In this document: positions 9,925 through 18,235 of the stretch, piece after piece
How positions within the stretch are numbered: position 1 is the stretch's first letter
Layout of the letters: every line of letters starts with the position of its first letter
NCBI GenBank assembly: GCA_938006335.1
Contig: CALLMF010000033.1
Location: forward strand, 45,034 to 109,033
Length of the DNA stretch: 64,000 bases
Direction: 5' to 3'
From: an uncultured Granulosicoccaceae bacterium
GTDB taxonomy: Bacteria > Pseudomonadota > Gammaproteobacteria > Granulosicoccales > Granulosicoccaceae
The notes under the pieces: generated by a model
Told to the model about the DNA's origin: nothing
Seen by the model: the letters and a program-made list of their open reading frames with translations, nothing else
Database searches by the model: none
Translations under genes and position numbers: made by a program

Positions 9925-11346
9925 ATGGAACACGGGATTTCACCGCCTCGCGCATCGCTCGTCTGCCTCGCGGCACTACTGGTCGCGAGTTGCGGAGGTG
10001 GATCGGGTGACTCATCGATTTTCAATCCACCTGAAGGCGAAGGCTCGAACGGCGGCAGCTCGGGCGGCGGCGACTCGATCTTCGACGTTCCGTTCAACGA
10101 AGAGGAAGGCGGCGTCTGCGGCCTGAATGCTCAGCGCGAGTGGGTGGATGCCAACATGCGCGATTACTACCTGTTCTACGACCAGGTGCCCGTACTACCG
10201 CTCGAGGACCATGCAAGCGCCGAAGAGCTGATTCAGGCACTGCGCGTCCCGCCAGATCGGTTCAGCTATGTCGGGGATGCTGCGCTCAACGAGGCATTCT
10301 TCGAGGAGGGAGAGAGCTTTGGCTATGGCTGGCGACTGCGCCGGCGTGCCAACGGTGACCTGGCCGTTGCACTCGTTGAACCGCAGTCACCACTGGCCGT
10401 CGCAGGCGTCGTACGCGGCGAAGTCATGCTCAGCGTAGATGGTGTGCTGTTCGACGACATCACGAGTTCAGAACAGGTCAACGACCTGCTCGGCACCGGT
10501 GACGACACCCGCACCATCACCCTCGGCGTTCAAGGTATCGACGGCAACGTGCGCGAGGTAGACGTCACGCGAGGTCTGTATTCGGTGCAAGCCGTGCTGG
10601 ATTCCCAGGTCATCGAAGTGGGCACGACGCGCGTCGGCTACCTCTCGTTTCTGACTTTCATAGAAACCGCACGTGACGAACTGCAGACCGTGTTTGCCGA
10701 GTTCGCCACTCAGGACATCGACGAGCTGGTCATTGACCTGCGCTTCAACGGCGGTGGGCGCATTGACGTGTCCAACGTGCTCGCGAGTCGCGTCATCGGT
10801 GACGCCGGCCGCGACCGGGATTTTCTGCGATACCAGTTGAATGATCGCTACCAGGATCTCTACGACCCGGACGATCTGCGACTGCCGTTCGAGCAGCTGT
10901 CCGACTCGCTCGACTTACCGCGCGTATATGTGCTCCAGCTGGATGGCACCTGCTCCGCTTCAGAGCTCGTGATCAACGGGCTTGCGCCGCATATCGATGT
11001 CGTGACTGTCGGGCAAACTACCTGTGGCAAGCCCTTCGGCACCCGTGGCGTCACGCTGAACGACGAGTGCAACAAGGTCATGCACGCGGTGGAAGTCGAG
11101 TTTGTCAACGACTCCGGCGTCGGAGGCTATGCCGATGGACTCGCCGCCACCTGTGCGGCCAGCGACGACTACCTCAGCACACTCGGGGCTCCCGACGAGG
11201 GCATGCTCAGCGTTGCCCTTCAGCATATACAGACCGGTAGCTGCACCATCGGCATTGCGAGCACGCCGGAGGCACGACGCGCACACCAGCGCAACTCCGC
11301 GATCAACCCGACCAACCCCTACGACCCTGGCGTGCCCCTTCGGTAA
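9925..11346 (+). CDS. S41 family (C-terminal processing-like) protease, lipoprotein
   Basis: 473 aa. The signal peptide ends in a lipobox (LLVASC), so the protein is probably membrane-anchored in the periplasm or outer membrane. A Gly/Ser-rich linker follows, then a PDZ-like segment (VEPQSPLAVAGVVRGEVMLSVDGV) and the S41 peptidase core: GYLSFLTF, ELVIDLRFNGGG, the nucleophile region TCSASELVINGL and TTCGKPFG, which holds the probable catalytic lysine. It resembles secreted S41 peptidases more than cytoplasmic-side Prc. Extra cysteines (VCGLN, DECNK, TCAAS) suggest disulfides. Start ATG 9925 has AGGA about nine bases upstream. Confidence 0.87.
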   Translation: MEHGISPPRASLVCLAALLVASCGGGSGDSSIFNPPEGEGSNGGSSGGGDSIFDVPFNEEEGGVCGLNAQREWVDANMRDYYLFYDQVPVLPLEDHASAEELIQALRVPPDRFSYVGDAALNEAFFEEGESFGYGWRLRRRANGDLAVALVEPQSPLAVAGVVRGEVMLSVDGVLFDDITSSEQVNDLLGTGDDTRTITLGVQGIDGNVREVDVTRGLYSVQAVLDSQVIEVGTTRVGYLSFLTFIETARDELQTVFAEFATQDIDELVIDLRFNGGGRIDVSNVLASRVIGDAGRDRDFLRYQLNDRYQDLYDPDDLRLPFEQLSDSLDLPRVYVLQLDGTCSASELVINGLAPHIDVVTVGQTTCGKPFGTRGVTLNDECNKVMHAVEVEFVNDSGVGGYADGLAATCAASDDYLSTLGAPDEGMLSVALQHIQTGSCTIGIASTPEARRAHQRNSAINPTNPYDPGVPLR

Positions 11347-11401
11347 GCCTTGGCCAGGCGCGCCGACACCGCCGGATCGCGCCTGGCTGTATGCTCGGAG
11401 T

Positions 11402-12088
11402 GTGACGCAAACACTTCTTCTGATCCGCCACGGCCAAGCATCGGCCGGTAGCGCCAATTACGACCGATTGTCGGCGATCGGTCGCGAGCAGTCGCAACTG
11501 CTCGGGCATTGGTGGCAACGCAACGACTTTGCACCTGACGCCTGTTACCACGGCACGCTGGAGCGGCAGCGGGATACCGCGAGAATCACCTTGCAGGCCG
11601 CCGACCTGTCGACTGAGTGCCAGCGACTTCCCGCGCTGGACGAGTACAATCATCGCCTTGTCGATACACACATGCGCGAGCAGGTCATCGACGTCGACAA
11701 TGGATCGGCACCGAGCAACCCGGAGTCGATGACATACCACGACTACGCGAGCATCATGCGACGCTGGCGCGATAGCCCAAGCGTGCCTGAACCGCTTGAA
11801 AACTGGTCAATGTTTGCCGCGCGCGGCTGGCAAGCGATCAGCCAGGCGGCCAGCACACATCCCGACGATGCCACGATCGCCTTCTTTACCTCCGGCGGCA
11901 TCATCTCCACTGTTCTCGCCGCGGTGCTCGATCTTGACTTCGAGCACTGCATTGATGCGATATGGCGCGTGCGAAATGCATCGATTACCCGCTTCGCCTA
12001 CGACGGTGAACAGGCACGTCTGGTCGAATTCAACAACATCACTCACCTGCAGTTGCACCAGAAGCCGGACCTGGTCACGCTCATCTGA
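11402..12088 (+). CDS. Histidine phosphatase (phosphoglycerate mutase-like) family protein
   Basis: 228 aa. The N-terminal LLLIRHGQASAG is the RHG catalytic motif, followed by LSAIGREQSQLLG; a late ATIAFFTSGGIISTVLAAVL supplies the second-histidine region, although that histidine is replaced by Ser/Gly (the usual GHG/THG reads TSGG). The family contains SixA-like phosphatases and cofactor-dependent mutases, so the substrate is unknown. GTG 11402 was chosen because it places the beta-strand directly at the N-terminus, as is normal. It is 55 bp after the protease and 23 bp before the aminotransferase, probably one transcript. Confidence 0.75.
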   Translation: MTQTLLLIRHGQASAGSANYDRLSAIGREQSQLLGHWWQRNDFAPDACYHGTLERQRDTARITLQAADLSTECQRLPALDEYNHRLVDTHMREQVIDVDNGSAPSNPESMTYHDYASIMRRWRDSPSVPEPLENWSMFAARGWQAISQAASTHPDDATIAFFTSGGIISTVLAAVLDLDFEHCIDAIWRVRNASITRFAYDGEQARLVEFNNITHLQLHQKPDLVTLI

Positions 12089-12111
12089 ACACCCTGCGAA
12101 ACCCTTACGCC

Positions 12112-13482
12112 ATGTCCACTGATTCCGCGCTGGCGCACAGCGACAAGCAGTACTCCCTGCACCCCTACACACCGCTGAAGGCTCATCGGGAAAACGGGCC
12201 CTTCGTGATCTCGCGTGGCGACGGTGTGTACGTGTACGACGACACCGGCAAGCGCTACCTCGAAGGCATGGCCGGGCTCTGGTGCACCTCACTCGGGTTC
12301 AGCGAGCAGCGTCTGGTAGACGCCGCTACCCGGCAACTGAAGGACCTTCCCTACTCGCACCTCTTTGCGCACCGTTCAACACCACCGGCGATCGAACTGG
12401 CCGAAGCGCTGGTGTCCATGGCACCCGAAGGTATCGAACGTGCCTTCTTCACCAACTCGGGGTCGGAAGCTGTCGACAGCGCCATCAAGTTTGCGTGGTA
12501 CTACCACGAGGCACGCGGCAACCCGACAAAGAAGACCATGCTTGCCCGCAAACGGGCGTACCACGGCGTCACCATTGCCGCCGGCAGCCTGACCGGCCTG
12601 CCCTATGCTCACGACGGTTTTGGCTTGCCAGCGATTCCCGTGGAGCACCTGAGCACACCTCACGCATATCGCGAAGCGCACGACAATGAATCGGACGACG
12701 CCTTTGTGTCGCGCCTGGTCGCAGAACTCGAAACCACCATAGAAAGGCTGGGTGCCGACACCATCGCCGCCTTCATTGCAGAACCGGTCATGGGCGCTGG
12801 TGGTGTGCTGCTACCACCTGACGGTTACTTTCCCCGCGTGCAGGCAGTGCTCGACAAGCACGACATCCTGTTTATCGCGGATGAAGTGATCTGCGGCTTT
12901 GCGCGTACGGGCAACTGGTGGGGATCCGACACCTACGATATCCGCCCGGACATCATGACCAGTGCCAAGCAGCTCTCCAGTGCCTATCAGCCGATCGGGG
13001 CCACCCTCGTCAACGCACGCGTGTACGACGCGCTGGAAGAGCAAAGCACCAGACTGGGCACGTTTGGTACCGGCTTTACCTATGGCGGCCATCCGGTCGC
13101 CGCCGCCGTGGCATTGGAGACACTCAGGATTTACCACGACGATGGCATCCTCGAGCACGTGCAAACCGTGAGCCCACGTTTTCTGGAGCGCGTGCAAGCG
13201 CTGCAGAACCACCCGCTGGTAGGACAAGCCCGAGGTGTCGGTCTTATCGGTGCGATCGAGCTGGTCGCAGACAAGAGCACGCGTGCGCCGTTTCCAGCAG
13301 AACAGAAGATCGCCATGGCCGTCGCCAACGCGGCGAAAGAACACGGTGTGATCGTGCGACCGGTGCCCGGAGATACCGTGGCGTTCTGCCCTCCCTTGAT
13401 CATTGGCGAAGACGCGATCGACGAGATGTTCGATGCGGTCGGGCAGGCCTTGAATGATGTCCTTGCAGAACTGCCTCACTAA
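12112..13482 (+). CDS. Class-III pyridoxal-phosphate aminotransferase (omega-aminotransferase)
   Basis: 456 aa, full length. N-terminal HPYTPLKAHRENGP and the substrate-loop motif LEGMAGLWCTSLG are typical of the omega-amino acid:pyruvate / putrescine-type aminotransferase group. FFTNSGSEAVDSAIK binds phosphate, FIADEVICGFARTG carries the PLP-pyridine Asp, and TSAKQLSSAY holds the Schiff-base lysine. It transfers an amino group from a terminal amine or beta-alanine-like donor to pyruvate; which donor is used cannot be decided here. The following 188 bp hold the regulatory dyads of the xylanase gene. Confidence 0.9.
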   Translation: MSTDSALAHSDKQYSLHPYTPLKAHRENGPFVISRGDGVYVYDDTGKRYLEGMAGLWCTSLGFSEQRLVDAATRQLKDLPYSHLFAHRSTPPAIELAEALVSMAPEGIERAFFTNSGSEAVDSAIKFAWYYHEARGNPTKKTMLARKRAYHGVTIAAGSLTGLPYAHDGFGLPAIPVEHLSTPHAYREAHDNESDDAFVSRLVAELETTIERLGADTIAAFIAEPVMGAGGVLLPPDGYFPRVQAVLDKHDILFIADEVICGFARTGNWWGSDTYDIRPDIMTSAKQLSSAYQPIGATLVNARVYDALEEQSTRLGTFGTGFTYGGHPVAAAVALETLRIYHDDGILEHVQTVSPRFLERVQALQNHPLVGQARGVGLIGAIELVADKSTRAPFPAEQKIAMAVANAAKEHGVIVRPVPGDTVAFCPPLIIGEDAIDEMFDAVGQALNDVLAELPH

Positions 13483-13575
13483 ACGGAAGACGAGTTCCCA
13501 CAGCGGTAGGCGCGTTCATGGTCCCGCGTGTGGCAGTGCGCTGTCGACGCGCGCGGTCTTTTTCACAAAACCCTT

Positions 13576-13601
13576 CAAATTCGCGTTTGTACGCGAACTT
13601 G
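13576..13601. promoter_or_regulatory. Palindromic operator-like dyad upstream of the xylanase
   Basis: TTCGCGT (13580-13586), four-base spacer, ACGCGAA (13591-13597) is a perfect inverted repeat; CAA/TTG extends it after one mismatch. An overlapping pair TTCACAA (13562-13568) / TTGTGAA (13599-13605) encloses it. There is no T-run, so an operator is more likely than a terminator. It is about 75 bp before the xylanase start; the binding protein is unknown (a LacI- or GntR-type repressor would be typical). Confidence 0.5.
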
Positions 13602-13615
13602 TGAACCCATCGACA

Positions 13616-13668
13616 CAGGGTCCACGTTACGCTTGCGTCAGGAAAATCTGCACGATCCCAGGACCCTG
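13616..13668 (+). promoter_or_regulatory. Possible 5' UTR stem sequestering the xylanase ribosome-binding site
   Basis: CAGGGTCC (13616-13623) and GGACCCTG (13661-13668) are perfectly complementary over 8 bp with 37 bases between. The 3' arm overlaps the AGGA ribosome-binding site (13660-13663) of the gene starting at 13671. If transcribed, the stem would hide the site; whether it folds in vivo is unknown. Confidence 0.35.
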
Positions 13669-13670
13669 AA

Positions 13671-16073
13671 ATGCTGACAGCAAGATGCTCACGCCACCCT
13701 GTGGCGCTTAGGACGGCAGTATGTGCAGTAACGCTGGCGGCGGTACTCGCGAGCAGTACCCATGCAGCCGCAAATACCACGAGGATGACCGGCACACCGC
13801 CCACGGTCCCTACCAACGTGACCGGTAGCGTGACTCCGGGTGACAACAACAACGAACGCTTTACGCTGAGCTGGCAGGCGTCGACAGACGATCGGCAGGT
13901 GCTCGGCTATGTCGTGTACATCAACGAAAACCTCGCCGCGACAACGGCGACCCCACGCATCACACTGACGCTGCCTGCAGGCTCGGTCAATGAATTTCGA
14001 GTATCGGCCTATGACAGCCACGTCAATCAGTCAGCGACTTCAGCGCCAATCACGCTATCGCGTACCGAGGCTGCAAGCCCATCACCTGTTGACGACGACA
14101 GCACAGCAGGCAGCGACACTGATACAGGCACCGACGCTGGCACCGACGACACGACCGAAGATGACACCCCAGCCCCCGTCGTCGTAACCCCCGACCCGAT
14201 CACCAACACCTTCACGTCGGAAAACCTCGACGAGCCAGCACCACCCTCCAACAGTGCTGCACCCACCACACCATCGCGCCTGTTCGGCACCATGAACGCG
14301 ACCAGCGGCGATGTCGAGATCACCTGGCAGGCCGCCAGCGATGATGTGCTGGTCAAGGGTTACAACGTGTACCGCAACAACGAGTACGTCACCACCGTAT
14401 TCGAACCCCGCTTCACCGGTAACGCCAATCCCGAAGACGTCAACTCCTACTACGTTGTCGCCTTTGACGATGATGGCAACTTCTCGGCAGCGTCCGGACG
14501 GATCGCACTACCCGATCGCGGCAATCAGGCACCGTTTTTCGTGAACCTTGAAGACCAGCGCATCGAAGCCGGTCCGATCTGGGAGTACCGGATCGAGGTC
14601 GACGACCTTGATGGCGGCGTGCCCGGCATGACCATTGGCGACACGCCAGAAGGCATGAACGAGATCGACAACCGCGATGGCTCACGGACGCTGCGCTGGC
14701 AACCGCTACAGCCTGACGTTGGCGTGCACAGTATCGACATCACTACCGCTGATGCCGAAGATCCCAAGCTGAAGACATCCCGCACACTGACGCTGACCGT
14801 GGTGCTGCCGGATGATCTTTCCACCATCCCGAACCGCCCGCCGACAATCGACCGCGTTGATGACTTTGTTGTTCGCGCGGGCGACCCGATCGTCATGCGT
14901 GTGAAGGCCGTCGATGCCAACGGTACGGTGCCGAACCTCGAGATCCTCAATCCGCCGCCGGGTTACAGCTTCAACGCACTCGAGGAAGATCCGCGTATTC
15001 GGGAATTGCGCTATCAGAGCAACCCCTGGAACATCGGCATCACCGAGTTCAGCTTCATCGCCAGAGACGCGTTGGATCCAAGCTTGACCGCCACCTCGAC
15101 AGCGACGCTGGAGTTTCGTGGCGCAGAGGAGTTCGTGCTGGACGGTAGCCGCCTGCGCGACCTTGCCGACCAGGCTGGCATTCAGTTCGGCTTTGCCAAG
15201 CTCTTGAACATACACGCGCGTCCGGATGGCGCTTTGTACAAGGATCTCGCAGCGGCCGACTTCAACCTCGTCACACCGGAGAACTCCATGAAGTGGGGAT
15301 TCGCCAATCCGGAGCGCGGCGAATACCGGCTCGAAGATGCTGACCGCGTGGTCGCCTTTGCCGAAGCACACAATATGGACGTGCACGGACACACCCTGGT
15401 CTGGTACGCCAACCTGCCGCAGTGGATACAACAGTCCGAGGTGAGCGAACGCGAAGCGCTGATGAACCAGTTCATCGACGTGATGGTGAGCCGCTACCCG
15501 AACGTGGCCTTCTGGGATGTCGTCAACGAGGCCTTTGAAGACGATGGCAGTTTCCGCAACTCGGTCTGGTACGAGGCCATGGGAGAGGAACACATCGACA
15601 AGGCCTTCCGACGGGCACGGCAGAACGATCCGGACACCGGCCTCATCTATAACGACTACGACGTCGCAGCCGGTGGCCCCAAGACCGATGCGATGTACGC
15701 CCTTGTGTCACGCCTCATCGCCGACGGCGTACCGATAGACGGTGTCGGCTTCCAGATGCACGTGACGACAGGATTCACCGACTTTGCCGCTGTTGCCGAG
15801 ACCTTCCAGCGCTTTGCCGCGTTGAATCTCGACATCTACATCACCGAACTCGATGTCAATCGGGTCGACGGCGACACCGACGTACAACAGGCTGCCGTGT
15901 ATGCCAACACGATACGCACCTGTCTTGCGCAACCGGCCTGCAAGGCCATACAAACCTGGGGCTTTACAGACCGCTACACCTGGCGCGCACCCAACACTCC
16001 GCTACTGCTGGACGAGGCCTATCAGCCGAAACCTGCGTACACCGCCGTGCAGCGAGCGCTCGGCGGTCAGTAA
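13671..16073 (+). CDS. Secreted multidomain GH10 endo-1,4-beta-xylanase
   Basis: 800 aa. It has a signal peptide to about residue 34, two fibronectin-III-like modules (about 45-130 and 205-285) separated by an Asp/Thr-rich linker, then two cadherin/Ig-like modules (about 290-375 and 385-480). The C-terminal GH10 catalytic domain (about 493-800) shows LVTPENSMKWG, HGHTLVWY, the acid/base Glu620 in WDVVNEAF, IYNDYD, and the nucleophile Glu726 in YITELDVN. It should hydrolyse internal beta-1,4 xylan linkages outside the cell; the accessory modules probably act as spacers or glycan contacts. It lies next to the galactoside cluster but has its own upstream dyads, so it may be regulated separately. 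Confidence 0.95.
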   Translation: MLTARCSRHPVALRTAVCAVTLAAVLASSTHAAANTTRMTGTPPTVPTNVTGSVTPGDNNNERFTLSWQASTDDRQVLGYVVYINENLAATTATPRITLTLPAGSVNEFRVSAYDSHVNQSATSAPITLSRTEAASPSPVDDDSTAGSDTDTGTDAGTDDTTEDDTPAPVVVTPDPITNTFTSENLDEPAPPSNSAAPTTPSRLFGTMNATSGDVEITWQAASDDVLVKGYNVYRNNEYVTTVFEPRFTGNANPEDVNSYYVVAFDDDGNFSAASGRIALPDRGNQAPFFVNLEDQRIEAGPIWEYRIEVDDLDGGVPGMTIGDTPEGMNEIDNRDGSRTLRWQPLQPDVGVHSIDITTADAEDPKLKTSRTLTLTVVLPDDLSTIPNRPPTIDRVDDFVVRAGDPIVMRVKAVDANGTVPNLEILNPPPGYSFNALEEDPRIRELRYQSNPWNIGITEFSFIARDALDPSLTATSTATLEFRGAEEFVLDGSRLRDLADQAGIQFGFAKLLNIHARPDGALYKDLAAADFNLVTPENSMKWGFANPERGEYRLEDADRVVAFAEAHNMDVHGHTLVWYANLPQWIQQSEVSEREALMNQFIDVMVSRYPNVAFWDVVNEAFEDDGSFRNSVWYEAMGEEHIDKAFRRARQNDPDTGLIYNDYDVAAGGPKTDAMYALVSRLIADGVPIDGVGFQMHVTTGFTDFAAVAETFQRFAALNLDIYITELDVNRVDGDTDVQQAAVYANTIRTCLAQPACKAIQTWGFTDRYTWRAPNTPLLLDEAYQPKPAYTAVQRALGGQ

Positions 16074-16116
16074 CGCACAGCGCGTCGACAAGGTCTGACC
16101 GACTCGCCCGCAGCGT

Positions 16117-17205
16117 TCAGCTCAGTCGCTTGAAGGCATGGCCATCGCTATCGAAGAGGTGGCAGGCGTCGGCACGAACGGGAATGCTGACCGTGTCGCC
16201 GACGCGCGTGTCGTCCAGCCCCGGACGCTGCACGACAAAGTTGTCCAGACCATGGCAGGAGCCGTAGAGGTAGGAGGTGCCACCGAGTCGCTCGGACACT
16301 TCTACCTGCATACCAAGTTCGAAGTCTGACGTCGAGCCACCGAGGTCCTCGGGTCGCATGCCGAGCGTTGCACGATCGCCCGGCGCCGCGCGTGAAGCAT
16401 CGACGGGCAGCTGCGCTTCGGTGCCATCCGCCAGCTTGATGCGCGCCGCGCCTGGCGTACCTTCGAGTATCTCGACCGCAACGAGGTTCATCTTGGGTGA
16501 ACCGATGAAACCCGCGACAAACAGGTTGTCGGGATGGTGATACAGATCCAGTGGCGTACCGACCTGCTCGACGCGGCCGTCCCTGAGCACCACGATTCTG
16601 TCCGCCATGGTCATGGCTTCGACCTGATCGTGGGTCACATAGATCATCGTCGCGCCCATCTGCTGGTGCAGCTTGGCGATCTGCAACCGCATCTCCACTC
16701 GTAGTTCGGCGTCGAGGTTCGACAAGGGCTCATCAAACAGGAACACCTTGGGGTCACGCACAATGGCGCGGCCGATGGCCACACGTTGCCGCTGCCCACC
16801 AGACAGATTCTTTGGCTTGCGATCCAGCAGCTTGTCCAACTGCAAGGTGGCCGCTGCGTCCTGCACCTTGGCACGCACTTCGGCCTTCGGCATGCCAGAC
16901 ATCTTCAAACCAAAACCCATGTTCTCCTCGACCGTCATGTGCGGATACAAGGCATAGGTCTGGAAGACCATGGCGATGCCGCGATCCACCGCCTCCACAG
17001 CAGTCACATCGCGCCCGCCAATATGAATCTCTCCCTCGGAGACCGACTCGAGCCCTGCGATCATGCGCAGCAACGTCGACTTGCCGCACCCCGAGGGCCC
17101 GACGAACACGATGAACTCGCCACTGTTGAGCGCAAGGTCAATGCCGTGCACGACAGGGATGTCACCGTAGCGCTTCCACGCCTGCTTGAACTCTACGTCA
17201 GCCAT
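16117..17205 (-). CDS. Sugar ABC transporter ATP-binding subunit (MalK/UgpC type)
   Basis: 362 aa. It has Walker A GPSGCGKST, signature LSGGQRQRV, Walker B VFLFDEPLSNLD, switch His in YVTHDQ, and a C-terminal TOBE/MOP regulatory domain (about 240-362) as in MalK, UgpC and MsmK. It energises a carbohydrate importer and is the likely partner of the binding protein and permeases at 24.9-28.0 kb, which lack their own ATPase. It is the second gene after the IclR regulator on the minus strand (69 bp gap), so it is probably expressed from the same divergent promoter. Convergent with the xylanase, 43 bp apart. Confidence 0.92.
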   Translation of the reverse strand: MADVEFKQAWKRYGDIPVVHGIDLALNSGEFIVFVGPSGCGKSTLLRMIAGLESVSEGEIHIGGRDVTAVEAVDRGIAMVFQTYALYPHMTVEENMGFGLKMSGMPKAEVRAKVQDAAATLQLDKLLDRKPKNLSGGQRQRVAIGRAIVRDPKVFLFDEPLSNLDAELRVEMRLQIAKLHQQMGATMIYVTHDQVEAMTMADRIVVLRDGRVEQVGTPLDLYHHPDNLFVAGFIGSPKMNLVAVEILEGTPGAARIKLADGTEAQLPVDASRAAPGDRATLGMRPEDLGGSTSDFELGMQVEVSERLGGTSYLYGSCHGLDNFVVQRPGLDDTRVGDTVSIPVRADACHLFDSDGHAFKRLS

Positions 17206-17274
17206 TCGTGATCCTCGGTGTTCGGTGCGCCTTGTGTAGTGTCCACAGGGTCGCGGTGGGCAGCCATCATGCGT

Positions 17275-18144
17275 CTAATGCCCACTTGAAGGTGACACCC
17301 CGGCGAGTCCGGTGCGGGGCGCGAGTCGGCGGGACACTTCAGCGGCCGCTGCCACCAGAGGATCTCTCCATGAGTCCAGCGCCGTGGCATCCACCCGAAA
17401 ACTCGGTGCGGTGATCGACAGCCCGGCAATCGCCTGCCCATCGACATCCACTACGGGTGCTGCTATGCAGCGGATACCAACATAGTGTTCTTCATCATCG
17501 ATGGCGTAGCCGCGCGTGCTGGTCAGCAACAGCTCGTCACGCAGCTCGTCCGGATGCGTGATGGTGTTGGGCGTTGTCCGGGCGAAGGACACGCGCCCCA
17601 GGATGTCGCGCTGGCGCGAGGCTTCACACCAGGCGAGTAGCACCTTGCCATTGCCGTTACAGTAGACCGGTGCACGATTGCCCACGGCACTGGAATGACG
17701 CACGCTCTCGGCGCTTTCCACATGATCGATGACGACCACGTGCGTGTCTGCCAGGACCGCGATCTCGACCGTCTCGCCACTGAGTGCGGATAGCGCCAGC
17801 AGCTGATCGCGCGCCAGATGGCGAATGTCCGAGCGCGTCCAGATGCGATTGGCAAGCTCGAGTACCCGGAAACCTGCCGACCAGGTCATCGACCGTTCAT
17901 CAAGCGAGATGAGCCGTTCATCGGCAAGTTCTTTCAACAGGCGGTGCAAGCTGGCCTTGGGCAGACCCGCCAGCTCCTCGAGCTCGGCGAAGCGCAAGGG
18001 ACCATCAGCTACCACGATATCCAGCACGCGGATGGCGCGCGATACGCTGCTGCCGGTACGCCGCGACTCGGCACCGCGCACTGCGGTGTCGCCGCCCTTA
18101 TCGCCGCTGGGGAGATTCGTTGACACGTCGCTGACATGACTCAT
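17275..18144 (-). CDS. IclR-family transcriptional regulator
   Basis: 289 aa. A winged HTH (about 35-95: SRAIRVLDIVVADGPLRFAELEELAGLPKASLHRLLKEL) is followed by an IclR effector domain with YVGIRCIAAPVVDVDGQAIAGLSITAP. IclR proteins bind short palindromes and are released or recruited by a small ligand, here plausibly a galactoside or galactose derivative. It is divergent from the alpha-galactosidase gene with 91 bp between; that gap holds a dyad (18151-18167) resembling a perfect copy upstream of the sugar-binding protein, implying autoregulation and control of the cluster. Start ATG 18144 chosen; ATG 18159 would place the start inside the dyad. Confidence 0.88.
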   Translation of the reverse strand: MSHVSDVSTNLPSGDKGGDTAVRGAESRRTGSSVSRAIRVLDIVVADGPLRFAELEELAGLPKASLHRLLKELADERLISLDERSMTWSAGFRVLELANRIWTRSDIRHLARDQLLALSALSGETVEIAVLADTHVVVIDHVESAESVRHSSAVGNRAPVYCNGNGKVLLAWCEASRQRDILGRVSFARTTPNTITHPDELRDELLLTSTRGYAIDDEEHYVGIRCIAAPVVDVDGQAIAGLSITAPSFRVDATALDSWRDPLVAAAAEVSRRLAPRTGLAGVSPSSGH

Positions 18145-18150
18145 ATACTT

Positions 18151-18167
18151 TTGAAACATTGTTCCAC
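18151..18167. promoter_or_regulatory. Putative IclR operator, divergent promoter
   Basis: TTGAAAC-ATT-GTTCCAC differs at one position per half-site from the perfect palindrome TTGGAAC-TCT-GTTCCAA at 24673. The GGAAC-N3-GTTCC core is the kind of site IclR proteins bind. It sits directly upstream of the regulator start. Confidence 0.6.
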
Positions 18168-18235
18168 TATTCGTTCGGCGGCGCAAACAGCGCGTACACC
18201 GACGGCCGCCAAGGCCTCTGCCGGAATCACGCGTC

